A DNA stretch of 64,000 nt from Sediminihabitans luteus (GCF_002797595.1 NZ_PGFE01000007.1:1-64000); one strand, 5' to 3'. Shown: positions 51,153 through 59,664, counted from the stretch's first letter. The notes: generated by a model not told the origin, from the letters alone. Made by a program: numbers and translations.

Positions 51153-52508
51153 TCAGTCGCTCGTCGGGAACGCCTCGGCCGGGGTCCCGGGCCGCTGACC
51201 CTTGGGCGGCCGCACGGTCGGCACGTCGCCGACGATCGGGACCGGGTTGCGGTGGAACGGGAAGCCGTAGCGCGAGACGAGGCCCGCGAGGGTCGTGAGC
51301 CGGTTGCGGGGCCCGATGAGGCTCATGACGTGCACGAACAGCCACATGAGCCACGCGAGCCCCCGCGTGACCTGCACCTTGTCGAAGAGCTGCGCGACGG
51401 CCGCGCGGCGCCCGATCACGGCCATGGTGCCCTTGTCGAAGTACTTCAGGGGCGTCGTCGGGAGCCCGGCGAGCGCTGCCGCGATGTTCTCGCCCACGTG
51501 CTTGCCGCCCTGGATCGCGGGCTGCGCGAGCTGCGGCAGCTCGTCGGGGCCGATCGCGACGTCCCCGACCGCGAACACGTCGGGGTGCCCGAGGACCCGG
51601 TTCTCGGCGTCGACCTGGATGCGCCCGCCCGGCCCGCGGGGCAGGCCCCACGCGTCGACCTCCTCGTGCGGGTGCACGCCCGTGGCCCACACGGTCAGGT
51701 CGGACGGGATCACGGTGCCGTCGGTCAGCACGACCGCGTCGGGCAGCACCTCCGCGACGCCCGTGCCCAGGTGCAGGTCGACGCCGCGGCGCGCGAGCTG
51801 CTCGGCCGCGTACGTGCGGAGCTTGGGCCGGAAGTTCTTGAGCAGCTCGGTGCCGCGCTGCACGATCGTCACGGAGAACGCGTCGCCGTCGATCTCGGGG
51901 TACGCGGGGCGCAGGCCCGCGTCGCGCAGCTCGGCGAGCGCGCCCGCGACCTCGACCCCGGTCGAGCCGCCGCCCACGACGACGACACGCAGCCCGTCGT
52001 CCGTGCCCGGCGTCGACGCCGACTTCTCGAGCCGGACGAACAACGTGTCGCGGATCTTGAGCGCCTGCGAGCGCGAGTACATCGCGAACGCGTTCTCCTT
52101 GGCGCCCGGCGTGCCGAACCAGCTCGTGGTCACGCCGTTCGCGAGCACGAGGTGGTCGTACGAGATCTGCTCGTCGTTGAGGAGCGTGATGGTGCGCGCC
52201 GCGGTGTCGACGCCCACGAGGTGCTCGTGCAGCACGCGCACGTTGGGCTGCTGCTGGCGCAGGCTCCGCAGGAAGTACGTGACGTTGCCGGCGTTGAGGC
52301 CGCCCGTCGCGACCTGGTAGAGCAGCGGGTTGAACGTGTTGTACACGCGGCGGTCGATCAGCGTGATCCGCACGGGCGCCTTGGCGAGCGCCTTGACGCA
52401 CGCGAGCCCGCCGAACCCCCCGCCGACGACGACGACGTGCGGCAGCGTCTCGTCCGCGACGGGACCTGCTGCACTCGTCACCTGCGAGCCACCTACGTTC
52501 GAGCCCAC
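51153..52508 (-). CDS. ndh: Type II NADH dehydrogenase (NDH-2)
   Basis: A 451-residue FAD-dependent NADH:quinone oxidoreductase. The FAD-binding motif VVVVGGGFGGLACVKAL starts near residue 25, the NAD-binding motif VVVVGGGSTGVEVAGAL near 176; AIQGGKHVGENI and the QPAIQGG pattern contacting the quinone site are present, with VFAVGDVAIG for FAD. A membrane-associated C-terminal helix (GLAWLMWLFVHVMSLIG) fits the peripheral membrane protein. It passes electrons from NADH to menaquinone without proton pumping. Start ATG 52508; an in-frame GTG ten codons later is a possible alternative. Confidence 0.95.
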   Translation of the reverse strand: MGSNVGGSQVTSAAGPVADETLPHVVVVGGGFGGLACVKALAKAPVRITLIDRRVYNTFNPLLYQVATGGLNAGNVTYFLRSLRQQQPNVRVLHEHLVGVDTAARTITLLNDEQISYDHLVLANGVTTSWFGTPGAKENAFAMYSRSQALKIRDTLFVRLEKSASTPGTDDGLRVVVVGGGSTGVEVAGALAELRDAGLRPAYPEIDGDAFSVTIVQRGTELLKNFRPKLRTYAAEQLARRGVDLHLGTGVAEVLPDAVVLTDGTVIPSDLTVWATGVHPHEEVDAWGLPRGPGGRIQVDAENRVLGHPDVFAVGDVAIGPDELPQLAQPAIQGGKHVGENIAAALAGLPTTPLKYFDKGTMAVIGRRAAVAQLFDKVQVTRGLAWLMWLFVHVMSLIGPRNRLTTLAGLVSRYGFPFHRNPVPIVGDVPTVRPPKGQRPGTPAEAFPTSD

Positions 52509-52617
52509 GACGGCCCCTTCCCTCGACGTGTGCGGGACGACGCTGTTCCGGGGCCGGGTGGCCCGGCGTCCACGGTAGTGCGCCCGACGGGTCGTTGCCG
52601 AACGCGGGCGCCGCGCG

Positions 52618-53037
52618 TCAGAGTCCGAGCATGTCGCGGAGCCAGCCGTCGACCTCCGTGAGCGTGCGGGCGTCGACCAGCCCGGCGACGTCGTGCACGC
52701 GGGTGCGGGACACGGTGCGGGGCTGCTCGGTCATCGCCCAGCTCGGGCGGGCGAGCCCGTGGCGTCCGCGCAGGGGGACGTGGTTGGACCAGCCGCGGTC
52801 GACGCCCGTCACGGGAACCACGACCACGAGCGTCGTGACCGTGCGCAGGTACTCCTCGCTCGCGACGACCAGGGCGGGCCGCCGGCCGGACTGCTCGCGC
52901 CCGACCGTCGGGTCGAGGTCGACCCAGACGACGGACCCGCGGTGCAGCGGGGGAGTCGGTACAGGGTTCGGTGTCGCAGTGTTCGTTGTCGCGGGGTCCG
53001 GTGTCACGGGGTCCGGTGTCGCAGGGTGAGCGCTCAC
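52618..53037 (-). CDS. mazF: MazF/PemK-family toxin
   Basis: A 139-residue toxin. The core reads RGSVVWVDLDPTVGREQSGR, PALVVASEEY and VVVVPVTGVDRGWSNHVPL: the family beta barrel with the RNA-contacting QSGRRP loop. MazF enzymes cut single-stranded RNA at short motifs in the cytoplasm and are neutralised by a partner. GTG at 53037 lies 11 bp after the antitoxin stop. A Pro/Thr/Asp-rich N-terminal extension of about 30 residues with ATPDP-like repeats precedes the core (normally the first few residues), so the true start could be a later codon. It forms an operon with the antitoxin. Confidence 0.88.
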   Translation of the reverse strand: MSAHPATPDPVTPDPATTNTATPNPVPTPPLHRGSVVWVDLDPTVGREQSGRRPALVVASEEYLRTVTTLVVVVPVTGVDRGWSNHVPLRGRHGLARPSWAMTEQPRTVSRTRVHDVAGLVDARTLTEVDGWLRDMLGL

Positions 53038-53048
53038 GGGGCCGTCCG

Positions 53049-53360
53049 TCAGCGCGTGCGGGGCGACGGGGCAGGGTTCAACCGGGCGGTGTCCAGTCCG
53101 GCGTGGTCCAGTCCGGCGTCGTCCAGCCCGGCGTCGTCCAGCCCGTCGCCCGCGACGGCCTCCCACGCGCGGCTCTCGGGATCGCTCGCGGCGTCCGGGG
53201 TGCGGGCCATCTCGTCGCGCAGGCGGGCGAAGCGCTGCTCGCGGAGCCATGCCTCGAAGAGCTCCTCGACGAACGACCCGACCGGCACGCCGCGCTCGCG
53301 GGCCGCCGCGTTGAGGTGGTCGCGCAGCGCGCTGTCGATCTTGATGGTCGTCGCGGTCAC
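53049..53360 (-). CDS. MazE-type antitoxin, RHH-like
   Basis: A 103-residue antitoxin. The N-terminal part, VTATTIKIDSALRDHLNAAA, matches a ribbon-helix-helix DNA-binding fold; a charged helical middle follows (EELFEAWLREQRFARLRDEM) and a C-terminal tail with four tandem GLDDA/GLDHA units encoded by 15-bp repeats. The tail should bind and block the toxin. GTG at 53360 lies 7 bp from a -10-like TATACT on the minus strand, so the mRNA is probably leaderless. It is first in the toxin-antitoxin operon. Confidence 0.85.
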   Translation of the reverse strand: MTATTIKIDSALRDHLNAAARERGVPVGSFVEELFEAWLREQRFARLRDEMARTPDAASDPESRAWEAVAGDGLDDAGLDDAGLDHAGLDTARLNPAPSPRTR

Positions 53361-53366
53361 CCGCCC

Positions 53367-53386
53367 GAGTATACGTGAGGTATACC
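53367..53386 (-). promoter_or_regulatory. Promoter and operator of the toxin-antitoxin operon
   Basis: Two GTATAC hexamers (53369-53374 and 53380-53385) spaced by 5 bases overlap the -10-like TATACT that lies 7 bases before the antitoxin GTG. Autorepression by the ribbon-helix-helix antitoxin at such repeats is typical; leaderless start is inferred from the spacing. No clear -35 was seen. Confidence 0.6.
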
Positions 53387-53486
53387 GCGCGGGCGAGGTC
53401 GCCCGCGGCGTCCGCCCTGGGGGTGCCCGGGTCTCGCTGGCTGGGCGCAGCGCTGGACCGTCAGCGCGCGCTGTCATGATCCTTCG

Positions 53487-54779
53487 GTGCCCCTCCCCAG
53501 CAAGCCCCTGACCCGCCGCGTGACCTTCTGGCTCGGCCTCGGCGGCCTCGTGCTCTTCGTGATCGCCGGGCTCGGCGCGGACGGGGCGGCCGGCGCGCTC
53601 GCGTTCGGCGGCCTGTTCGTCGCGGTGTGCGCGCTGTGGGGCATCCTCACGACGCGCCCCTGGTGGGGTCGCACGTCGCGCCGCGGCGCGACGGTCGTGG
53701 GCGGGCTCGCGCTCGTCGCGCTCGTCGTCGGCGGTTCCCTGGGGGCCGGCGTGACCGACGACGTCCCCGCGGCCGCGTCGTCGACCCCGGCCGCGTCGTC
53801 GGCGGGCACCGCACGGCCGACGGCCACCGGCACGGCCTCCCCGAGCGCCGCCCCGACTCCGTCGGCCGAGGCCACCGCGAGCAGCGGCGCGACGGGTGGG
53901 TCCGCGACCGGCACGGCGGCTGCCGCGCTCGCCGAGCTGGACGTCAAGGGCCGGGCCCCGAAGACCGGCTACGACCGCGACGCGTACGGTCCCGCGTGGG
54001 CCGACACGGACCACAACGGCTGCGACACGCGCAACGACATCCTCGCGCGCGACCTGACCGACGAGACCTTCAAGTCCGGGACGCACGACTGCGTGGTGCT
54101 CACGGGCACGCTCGTGGACCCGTACGGCGGGGAGACGATCCACTTCCAGCGCGGGCAGGACACGTCCACCGCGGTGCAGATCGACCACGTCGTGGCGCTC
54201 TCGGACTCGTGGCAGAAGGGCGCGCAGCGGTGGGACGCGGCGACGCGCAAGGAGTTCGCGAACGACCCGCTCAACCTGCTCGCGTCGGACGGCCCGCTCA
54301 ACATGAGCAAGGGCGACGGGGACGCGGCGACGTGGCTCCCGCCGAACAAGGCGTTCCGCTGCGACTACGTCGCACGCCAGGTCGCGGTCAAGCACGCCTA
54401 CGGGTTGTGGGTCACGCAGGCCGAGCACGACGCGATCGCGGACGTCCTGGCGACGTGTCCTGGCGAGCCGCTGCCCGACGAGGAGGCCGCGACGACGCCG
54501 GTCGTGGTCGCGGGCGCGTCGTCCGGAGGGTCGTCGGGCGAGAGCTCGTCGTCCGGGGGTGGGGACGACGCGTCGTCCGGCACGAAGCCCGCGACGACGC
54601 CGAAGCCTGCGCCGAAGCCGACGACGAAGCCCGCACCGAAGCCCGAACCCGAGCCCGCGGACGTCTACTACGAGAACTGCACGGCCGTGCGCGCGGCGGG
54701 CGCCGACCCGATCCGGGTGGGCGACCCCGGCTACTCGACCAAGCTTGACCGGGACGGCGACGGCGTCGGGTGCGAGTGA
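53487..54779 (+). CDS. Membrane-anchored HNH nuclease (DUF1524/GmrSD-type) with Excalibur domain
   Basis: A 430-residue protein. Two to three N-terminal membrane helices (near 12-30, 37-52 and 68-90) are followed by a Ser/Ala/Thr linker, an HNH domain at about 150-320 (GCDTRNDILARDL, QIDHVVALSDSWQKGAQRWD, FANDPLNLLASDGPLNMSKG), a Ser/Pro/Lys-rich linker, and a C-terminal Excalibur calcium-binding domain (YYENCTAVRAAGADPIRVGD, ending DRDGDGVGCE). The nuclease part lies outside the membrane, so it is likely a surface or secreted DNase that degrades external DNA. GTG start. It lies next to the toxin-antitoxin pair and before the Ter cluster but has its own transcript direction match only with the latter. 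Confidence 0.88.
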   Translation: MPLPSKPLTRRVTFWLGLGGLVLFVIAGLGADGAAGALAFGGLFVAVCALWGILTTRPWWGRTSRRGATVVGGLALVALVVGGSLGAGVTDDVPAAASSTPAASSAGTARPTATGTASPSAAPTPSAEATASSGATGGSATGTAAAALAELDVKGRAPKTGYDRDAYGPAWADTDHNGCDTRNDILARDLTDETFKSGTHDCVVLTGTLVDPYGGETIHFQRGQDTSTAVQIDHVVALSDSWQKGAQRWDAATRKEFANDPLNLLASDGPLNMSKGDGDAATWLPPNKAFRCDYVARQVAVKHAYGLWVTQAEHDAIADVLATCPGEPLPDEEAATTPVVVAGASSGGSSGESSSSGGGDDASSGTKPATTPKPAPKPTTKPAPKPEPEPADVYYENCTAVRAAGADPIRVGDPGYSTKLDRDGDGVGCE

Positions 54780-54902
54780 CGGCCACCTGACCGGGGCGTT
54801 GTGCTGCGGGAGAACAGGAGTTCTTGACCCTGTCTCGACGCAACCGACACTGTTAGATTTGCCCGTGGTCCCGCACCCTGCGATGAAGAGGTCGATCTCC
54901 TG

Positions 54903-56084
54903 ATGTCCATGCCTGCCGGCGCTGCCGCCCCCCTCGTCCTCGACGCGCCTGCCGCGCCTCCCGCGGTCTCGCCCGAGCAGGCCGCCGCCACGATCGCGGC
55001 CCAGAACCAGGGCACGGCCGCAGCCGCGCAGACGGAGGCCGAGCGCAAGGCCGCGGCGTTCGTCGAGGAGCTCACCGCGATCGACGCCAAGTCGCCGCAG
55101 TTCTCGCGCAAGGTCGACGGGATCGGCGCGCTCGGCGACAAGGAGGTCCGCGCGTCGGCGCAGGTCTCGAACCGCATGCTCGAGCGCCCCGCGATGCAGT
55201 CGTCGTCGGGTAGCCCGCAGAGCAAGGTCGGGGCGACGCTCGTCGACCTGCGCATGACGGTCACCGAGCTCGACCCGAACCGCGCCGACCTCACGGGCAT
55301 CAAGAAGGTGCTCAAGTGGCTCCCGGGCGGCAACAAGATCGACCGCTACTTCGCCAAGTACCAGTCGGCGCAGTCGCACCTCGACGCGATCATCCGCTCG
55401 CTCGCCTCGGGCCAGGACGAGCTGCGCAAGGACAACGCGGCGATCGAGATCGAGCGCAACCGGATGTGGGAGACCATGAACCGGCTCGGCGACCTCAAGA
55501 TCGAGCTCGAGGCGCTCGACGCCGCGGTCTCCGAGAAGATCGCGTACCTCGAGGCGACGGGCGACCTCGAGAAGGCCGAGGCCATGAAGTCCGACGTGCT
55601 GTTCGCGGTGCGCCAGCGCCACCAGGACCTCATGACGCAGATGGCGGTCTCGGTGCAGGGCTACCTCGCGATGGACCTGATCCGCAAGAACAACATCGAG
55701 CTGATCCGCGGCGTCGACCGCGCGCAGACCACGACCGTCGCGGCGCTGCGCACGGCCGTGATCGTGTCGCAGGCGCTGGGCCAGCAGAAGCTCGTGCTCG
55801 ACCAGATCAACGCGCTCAACTCGACCACGTCGAGCCTCATCGAGTCGACCTCGCAGCAGCTGCGCCAGCAGGGCGCCGAGATCCAGCAGCAGGCCGCGAC
55901 GAGCACGATCGAGGTCGAGAAGCTCCAGGCCGCGTTCGAGAACGTGTTCGCGACCATGGACGCGATCGACTCGTTCAAGGCCCAGGCGACCGACACCATG
56001 GCGGTCACCATCGGCCAGCTCGAGCAGCAGGTCGAGCGCGCCAAGCCGTACGTCGAGCGCGCACGGCGCTCGCTCGACGGCTGA
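54903..56084 (+). CDS. telA: Toxic anion resistance protein TelA
   Basis: A 393-residue protein of the TelA/KlaA family, found with tellurite and stress resistance genes. Mostly long helices and coiled coil: SKVGATLVDLRMTVTELDPN, IKKVLKWLPGGNKIDRYFAK and RNRMWETMNRLGDLKIELEA are conserved family parts, as is SVQGYLAMDLIRKNNIELIR. No signal peptide; cytoplasmic, probably membrane- or envelope-associated through partners. First gene of the Ter cluster, starting with ATG (a second ATG is two codons later). A TTAGAT -10-like hexamer lies about 48 bp upstream. A strong hairpin follows its stop. Confidence 0.92.
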   Translation: MSMPAGAAAPLVLDAPAAPPAVSPEQAAATIAAQNQGTAAAAQTEAERKAAAFVEELTAIDAKSPQFSRKVDGIGALGDKEVRASAQVSNRMLERPAMQSSSGSPQSKVGATLVDLRMTVTELDPNRADLTGIKKVLKWLPGGNKIDRYFAKYQSAQSHLDAIIRSLASGQDELRKDNAAIEIERNRMWETMNRLGDLKIELEALDAAVSEKIAYLEATGDLEKAEAMKSDVLFAVRQRHQDLMTQMAVSVQGYLAMDLIRKNNIELIRGVDRAQTTTVAALRTAVIVSQALGQQKLVLDQINALNSTTSSLIESTSQQLRQQGAEIQQQAATSTIEVEKLQAAFENVFATMDAIDSFKAQATDTMAVTIGQLEQQVERAKPYVERARRSLDG

Positions 56085-56085
56085 C

Positions 56086-56125
56086 GACGCGCGGCGGGCC
56101 GGGTCGACCGGCCCGCCGTCGCGTC
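56086..56125 (+). terminator. Hairpin after telA
   Basis: A 17-bp stem with one bulged T (56119) and a GTCGA loop starts directly after the telA stop. It may dampen transcription into, or protect the 3' end upstream of, the rest of the Ter genes, which begin 50 bp later. Confidence 0.6.
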
Positions 56126-56173
56126 GCCCGCACCCCCGAACACGCAGTCCGCTCCACGAACGAGGTCGTCCCT

Positions 56174-56653
56174 GTGCCCCGCTGGCTCTCCCGGCTCTTC
56201 GACCCGGAGTCGTCGCGCCCTGCCGCGGCGGTCGCCGACACCGTGCAGGAGCCCGACAGCCCTGCCGCGATGTCGCGCCACCTGCGGGTGCTCGTCGGCG
56301 AGATCAACCGCAGCGCGGGCAGTCTGCCCCCCGAGGGCGTGGTGCTCGCCAGGCAGATCACCGACCTCACGGGCGAGGTGCTGCGGCAGTCCGAGGTGCA
56401 CGCGATGAACATCCACGCGCGCGTCTCGCTCAACGCGGTGATCCGCGACTACCTCCCCACGACCCTGCGCACGTTCGTCGCCGCGACCCGCGCCGACACG
56501 AGTGACGCACCGGCGCGCCAGCTCACGGAGCAGCTCGTCGCGCTGCGCGACTCGGTGCGCGAGACCGTCGCCGCCCTGCGCGACGACGACGTGCGAGCCC
56601 TCGAGGCGCAGGGCATGTTCCTCAGCACGAAGTTCGGCGGATTGGACCTCTGA
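56174..56653 (+). CDS. Hypothetical protein between telA and terD, 159 aa
   Basis: A helical protein with no signal or membrane segment (PRWLSRLFDPESSR; RQITDLTGEVLRQSEVHAMN; TTLRTFVAATRADT). GTG at 56174 has GAGG 8 bp upstream. In other bacteria telA pairs with XpaC, another helical protein, but I see no clear XpaC motif here. The position suggests a functional partner of TelA. The next gene starts on the last base of its stop codon (TGATG), so the two are coupled. Confidence 0.65.
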   Translation: MPRWLSRLFDPESSRPAAAVADTVQEPDSPAAMSRHLRVLVGEINRSAGSLPPEGVVLARQITDLTGEVLRQSEVHAMNIHARVSLNAVIRDYLPTTLRTFVAATRADTSDAPARQLTEQLVALRDSVRETVAALRDDDVRALEAQGMFLSTKFGGLDL

Positions 56654-57216
56654 TGGCTGGCATGGCACGCGGCGCGAACGTCGCCCTCACGCGCGAGATC
56701 CCGGACCTGCGCACGGTCGTGGTCGGCGTCGGGTGGGAGCAGGGCCTCGAGCAGGGGCTCGCCGACAACCTCACGCTCGCCGCGATCCTGTGCGACTCCT
56801 CGGGCCGGGCGACAGGCGCCGAGGACTTCGTGTTCTTCAACCAGACGGTGTCGTCCGACCTCTCCGTCGCCGCGATCGAGGACGCGCTCGGCAGCGACGC
56901 CGAGCAGGTCGAGATCGAGCTCGCCGCCGTGCCCGCGCAGGTCACGCGCGTCGTCGTCGTGCTCTACGTCAACGAGGGCAGCCCCAAGCGCCGCACGCTC
57001 GGGCAGCTGCGCCAGTGCACGGTGCGCGTGCTCGACGGGTCCACGAACACGCAGGTCGTCGCGTCCGAGAATCTCGCGACCGCGTTCGAGTCCGAGACCG
57101 CGGTCGTGCTCGGCGAGATCTACCGGCACGGCGAGCACTGGAAGTTCAAGGTCGTCGGCCAGGGCTACTCGTCGGGCCTCGTCGGGGTCGCGCAGCAGTA
57201 CGGGCTGCCGCTGTGA
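56653..57216 (+). CDS. TerD family protein, divergent member
   Basis: A 187-residue TerD-fold protein (ANVALTREIPDLRTVVVGVG; SEDFVFF-like AEDFVFFNQTVSSD; ESETAVVLGEIYRHGEHWKF; VVGQGYSSGLVGVAQQYGL). Classical members bind calcium with a D-L-D motif; here the corresponding site reads NLTLAAILCD, so calcium binding at that site is probably lost or altered. Cytoplasmic, expected to associate with the membrane stress complex. Coupled to the genes on both sides (TGATG before, GTGA after). Confidence 0.9.
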   Translation: MAGMARGANVALTREIPDLRTVVVGVGWEQGLEQGLADNLTLAAILCDSSGRATGAEDFVFFNQTVSSDLSVAAIEDALGSDAEQVEIELAAVPAQVTRVVVVLYVNEGSPKRRTLGQLRQCTVRVLDGSTNTQVVASENLATAFESETAVVLGEIYRHGEHWKFKVVGQGYSSGLVGVAQQYGLPL

Positions 57217-58346
57217 CGCCCGCCCCCACGCACGCACCCGCCTGGGCGACGCCCGGCGCGACGCGCACCGACCTGCCGTTCCTGCGGCACCGCGCGCGCC
57301 CGCGCCCCGAGCCGACGCCGGAGCCGGAGCCGACGATCGAGCGGGGGGCTGTCGCGAGCGCCCCGGCGAGCCCGCTGTCCCTCGACGGCCCAGCCGGGCT
57401 CGACCTCGCGTCGCCGTCGGCACCCGCTGCCCCGCTGAGCCTCGACGCCCCGGGAGGCCTCGACCTCGCACCCCCGGACGCGGTCGCGTCGCGACCCTCG
57501 GCACCGGCGTCCCCGTCGGCACCCGCTGCCCCGCTGAGCCTCGACGGCCCGGGTGCTCCGCTGTCCCTCGACGGCCCGGGTGCCCCGCTGTCCCTCGACG
57601 GCCCGGGTGCTCCGCTGTCCCTCGACGGCCCGGCCGCCCTCGACCTCAGCCGTCCGGACGCGACCCCGGCTGCGCCGTTCGCCACCGTCACGCCACCCCC
57701 GGCCGAACGCAACCTTGTGCACCACGCGGCGCCGGATTCGGTGCGAAACGTTGCGGTCGGCGGTGGGGGTGCGCCGGCGACCCGGCACCGGGCCCTGCCG
57801 CCGCTGCTGCGCGGGTTCCCCGGGGTCCGCGGCGCGGAGCGCCGGGTGCTGACCCCCGACGCGCCCGTGGTCATGCTGGACCGCGTGCAGTCGGGCGTCG
57901 GGCCGCTGCGGGTCGCTCTCGCGTCGTCGACGCCCATGGGCATGGCGGTCGCGTACGAGCTCGACGGCCACGAGGGTCTGCTGCGCGGGCCCGTCGGCGG
58001 GTACGCGCCGAGCCACCACCGGCCCGTCGTGTCGCTCAGCGGCACGACGCTCGACGTCGACCTCGGGCACGTGCGCGGCCTGAGCCGGTTCCTCGTGATG
58101 CTGCGGGCGGTGACGTTCGACGGCACCCTCGTGGTGACGACCCTCGGCGGCGCCCGCATCGAGGTCCCGCTCGCGCACGACGGCGACCCGGGGGAGGACC
58201 TCGTCGCTCTCTCGGGGTACGTGGTGCGCGGCGCGCTCACCCTCCGCGCCGAGATGGACGTGCAGGACGACGGGTTGCGCGGCGCCACCGCGGCGTACGG
58301 CTACGACGAGATCACGTGGCGCGACCGGGACACCCCGGTGCGCTGA
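57213..58346 (+). CDS. Ter-cluster protein with tandem repeats and a palindrome-derived insert
   Basis: A 377-residue protein. GTG overlaps the previous stop. The N-terminal half is Pro/Ala/Ser-rich and contains four 27-bp repeats (57528-57635) encoding APLSLDGPG, plus related LSLDG/LDLA units before them. A palindromic element (57702-57761) reads through in frame as AERNLVHHAAPDSVRNVAVG. The C-terminal half, from about 200, is a beta-rich domain (VVMLDRVQSGVGPLRVALAS; TLDVDLGHVRGLSRFLVMLR; ARIEVPLAHDGDPGEDLVAL) reminiscent of TerD/TerA-like folds but without the calcium motif. Role unknown; by position a Ter component. Confidence 0.75.
   Translation: MTPAPTHAPAWATPGATRTDLPFLRHRARPRPEPTPEPEPTIERGAVASAPASPLSLDGPAGLDLASPSAPAAPLSLDAPGGLDLAPPDAVASRPSAPASPSAPAAPLSLDGPGAPLSLDGPGAPLSLDGPGAPLSLDGPAALDLSRPDATPAAPFATVTPPPAERNLVHHAAPDSVRNVAVGGGGAPATRHRALPPLLRGFPGVRGAERRVLTPDAPVVMLDRVQSGVGPLRVALASSTPMGMAVAYELDGHEGLLRGPVGGYAPSHHRPVVSLSGTTLDVDLGHVRGLSRFLVMLRAVTFDGTLVVTTLGGARIEVPLAHDGDPGEDLVALSGYVVRGALTLRAEMDVQDDGLRGATAAYGYDEITWRDRDTPVR
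57528..57635 (+). repeat. Four 27-bp tandem repeats inside the Ter-cluster gene
   Basis: In-frame units encoding APLSLDGPG (the last ends GPA) with few synonymous differences, implying recent expansion. Copy number may vary between strains. Confidence 0.85.
57702..57761 (+). repeat. Palindromic element D, inside a coding region
   Basis: Arms 57702-57723 and 57740-57761 pair at 18 of 22 positions around a 16-base loop. It shares GCCGAACGCAAC and GGTGCG..ACGTTGCG with elements A and B. It lies in frame within the Ter-cluster gene without disrupting it. Confidence 0.75.
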
Positions 58347-58427
58347 CGACCAGCACGACCCCGCAGGACCGAGCACGGGCACGACGGACCGCACGACCAG
58401 ACCGAGCAGCACGCGAAAGGAACGGAC

Positions 58428-59015
58428 ATGGCAGTCAACCTCAGCAAGGGTGGAAACATCTCGCTCACGAAGGTCGCGCCGGGGCTCGTGCACGCGGGCG
58501 TCGGGCTCGGGTGGGACCCGCGCACGACGGACGGCGCGCCGTTCGACCTCGACGCGTCCGCGATCCTGCTCGACGCGAGCGGCAAGGCGCTCTCGGACCA
58601 CCACTTCGTGTTCTACAACAACCTGGTGGACCCGTCGGGCGCGGTCGAGCACCAGGGCGACAACACCACGGGCGTGGGCGACGGCGACGACGAGACGATC
58701 ACCGTCGACCTCTCGCTGGTGCCGGCCGAGGTGATGCGCATCGTGGTGCTCGCGAGCATCCACGACGCCGACAACCGCCGCCAGAACTTCGGTCAGGTCG
58801 CCGACGCGTACATTCGTGTCTACGACCTGGACGACGCGCACAACGACGCGAAGGTCGTGAAGTTCGACCTCGGGGAGGACGCCTCGACCGAGACGGCGCT
58901 CGTGTTCGGGGAGATCTACCGCAACGGCACCGACTGGAAGTTCCGTGCGATCGGCCAGGGGTACGCCTCGGGCCTCGCGGGCGTCATCTCCGACTACGGC
59001 CTCAACGCCGGCTGA
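58428..59015 (+). CDS. terD: TerD family protein
   Basis: A 195-residue TerD: VNLSKGGNISLTKVAPGLVH, WDPRTTDGAPFDLDASAILL with the calcium-binding D-L-D-A-S, FVFYNNLVDPSGAVEHQGDN, and ETALVFGEIYRNGTDWKF at the end. TerD proteins bind calcium and act in tellurite, phage and stress resistance in complexes with TerC. ATG follows AAAGGA by 5-6 bp. A near-duplicate follows 27 bp downstream. Confidence 0.96.
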   Translation: MAVNLSKGGNISLTKVAPGLVHAGVGLGWDPRTTDGAPFDLDASAILLDASGKALSDHHFVFYNNLVDPSGAVEHQGDNTTGVGDGDDETITVDLSLVPAEVMRIVVLASIHDADNRRQNFGQVADAYIRVYDLDDAHNDAKVVKFDLGEDASTETALVFGEIYRNGTDWKFRAIGQGYASGLAGVISDYGLNAG

Positions 59016-59042
59016 CCCGTCCCACCAGCGAAGGGAAGAACC

Positions 59043-59630
59043 ATGACCATCAACCTCAGCAAGGGCGGCAACATCTCGCTCGCGAAGGTGTCGCCCGGCC
59101 TGTCGCACGCCGTGATCGGCCTCGGCTGGAACCCGCGCAGCACCGACGGCGCGCCGTTCGACCTCGACGCCTCGGCGATCCTGGTCGACGCGAACGGCAA
59201 GGGCCTGTCGGAGGCGAACTTCGTCTTCTACAACAACCTCAAGGACCCGTCGGGCTCGGTCGTGCACCAGGGCGACAACCGCACGGGTGACGGCGAGGGC
59301 GACGACGAGACGCTCGCGGTCGACCTCGCGAACGTCCCGCCCGCGGCCGACCGCATCGTATTCCTGGCGAGCATCAACGACGCCGACGAGCGCCGTCAGA
59401 CGTTCGGCCAGGTCTCGGACGCGTACATCCGCGTGTACGACGGCGACGCGCCGGGCGACTCCGAGAAGGAGGCACGGTTCGACCTGGGCGAGGACGCCTC
59501 GACCGAGACGGCCCTCGTGTTCGGCGAGCTGTACCGCCGCGACACCGAGTGGAAGTTCCGGGCGATCGGCCAGGGCTACACCAACGGACTGATCGGCGTG
59601 CTCGCCGAGTACGGACTCAACGCCGGCTGA
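59043..59630 (+). CDS. terD: TerD family protein, second copy
   Basis: A 195-residue protein highly similar to the one just upstream (shared FVFYNNL, DPSGSVVHQGDN, EDASTETALVFGELYRR), with the calcium motif FDLDASAILVDANGKG intact. It arose by tandem duplication. AGGGAAG precedes the ATG. It may combine with its neighbour into TerD/TerE-like hetero-complexes. Confidence 0.96.
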   Translation: MTINLSKGGNISLAKVSPGLSHAVIGLGWNPRSTDGAPFDLDASAILVDANGKGLSEANFVFYNNLKDPSGSVVHQGDNRTGDGEGDDETLAVDLANVPPAADRIVFLASINDADERRQTFGQVSDAYIRVYDGDAPGDSEKEARFDLGEDASTETALVFGELYRRDTEWKFRAIGQGYTNGLIGVLAEYGLNAG

Positions 59631-59664
59631 GTCCGGCATCACCTGCGAGAGAAGAGAAGTTCCC

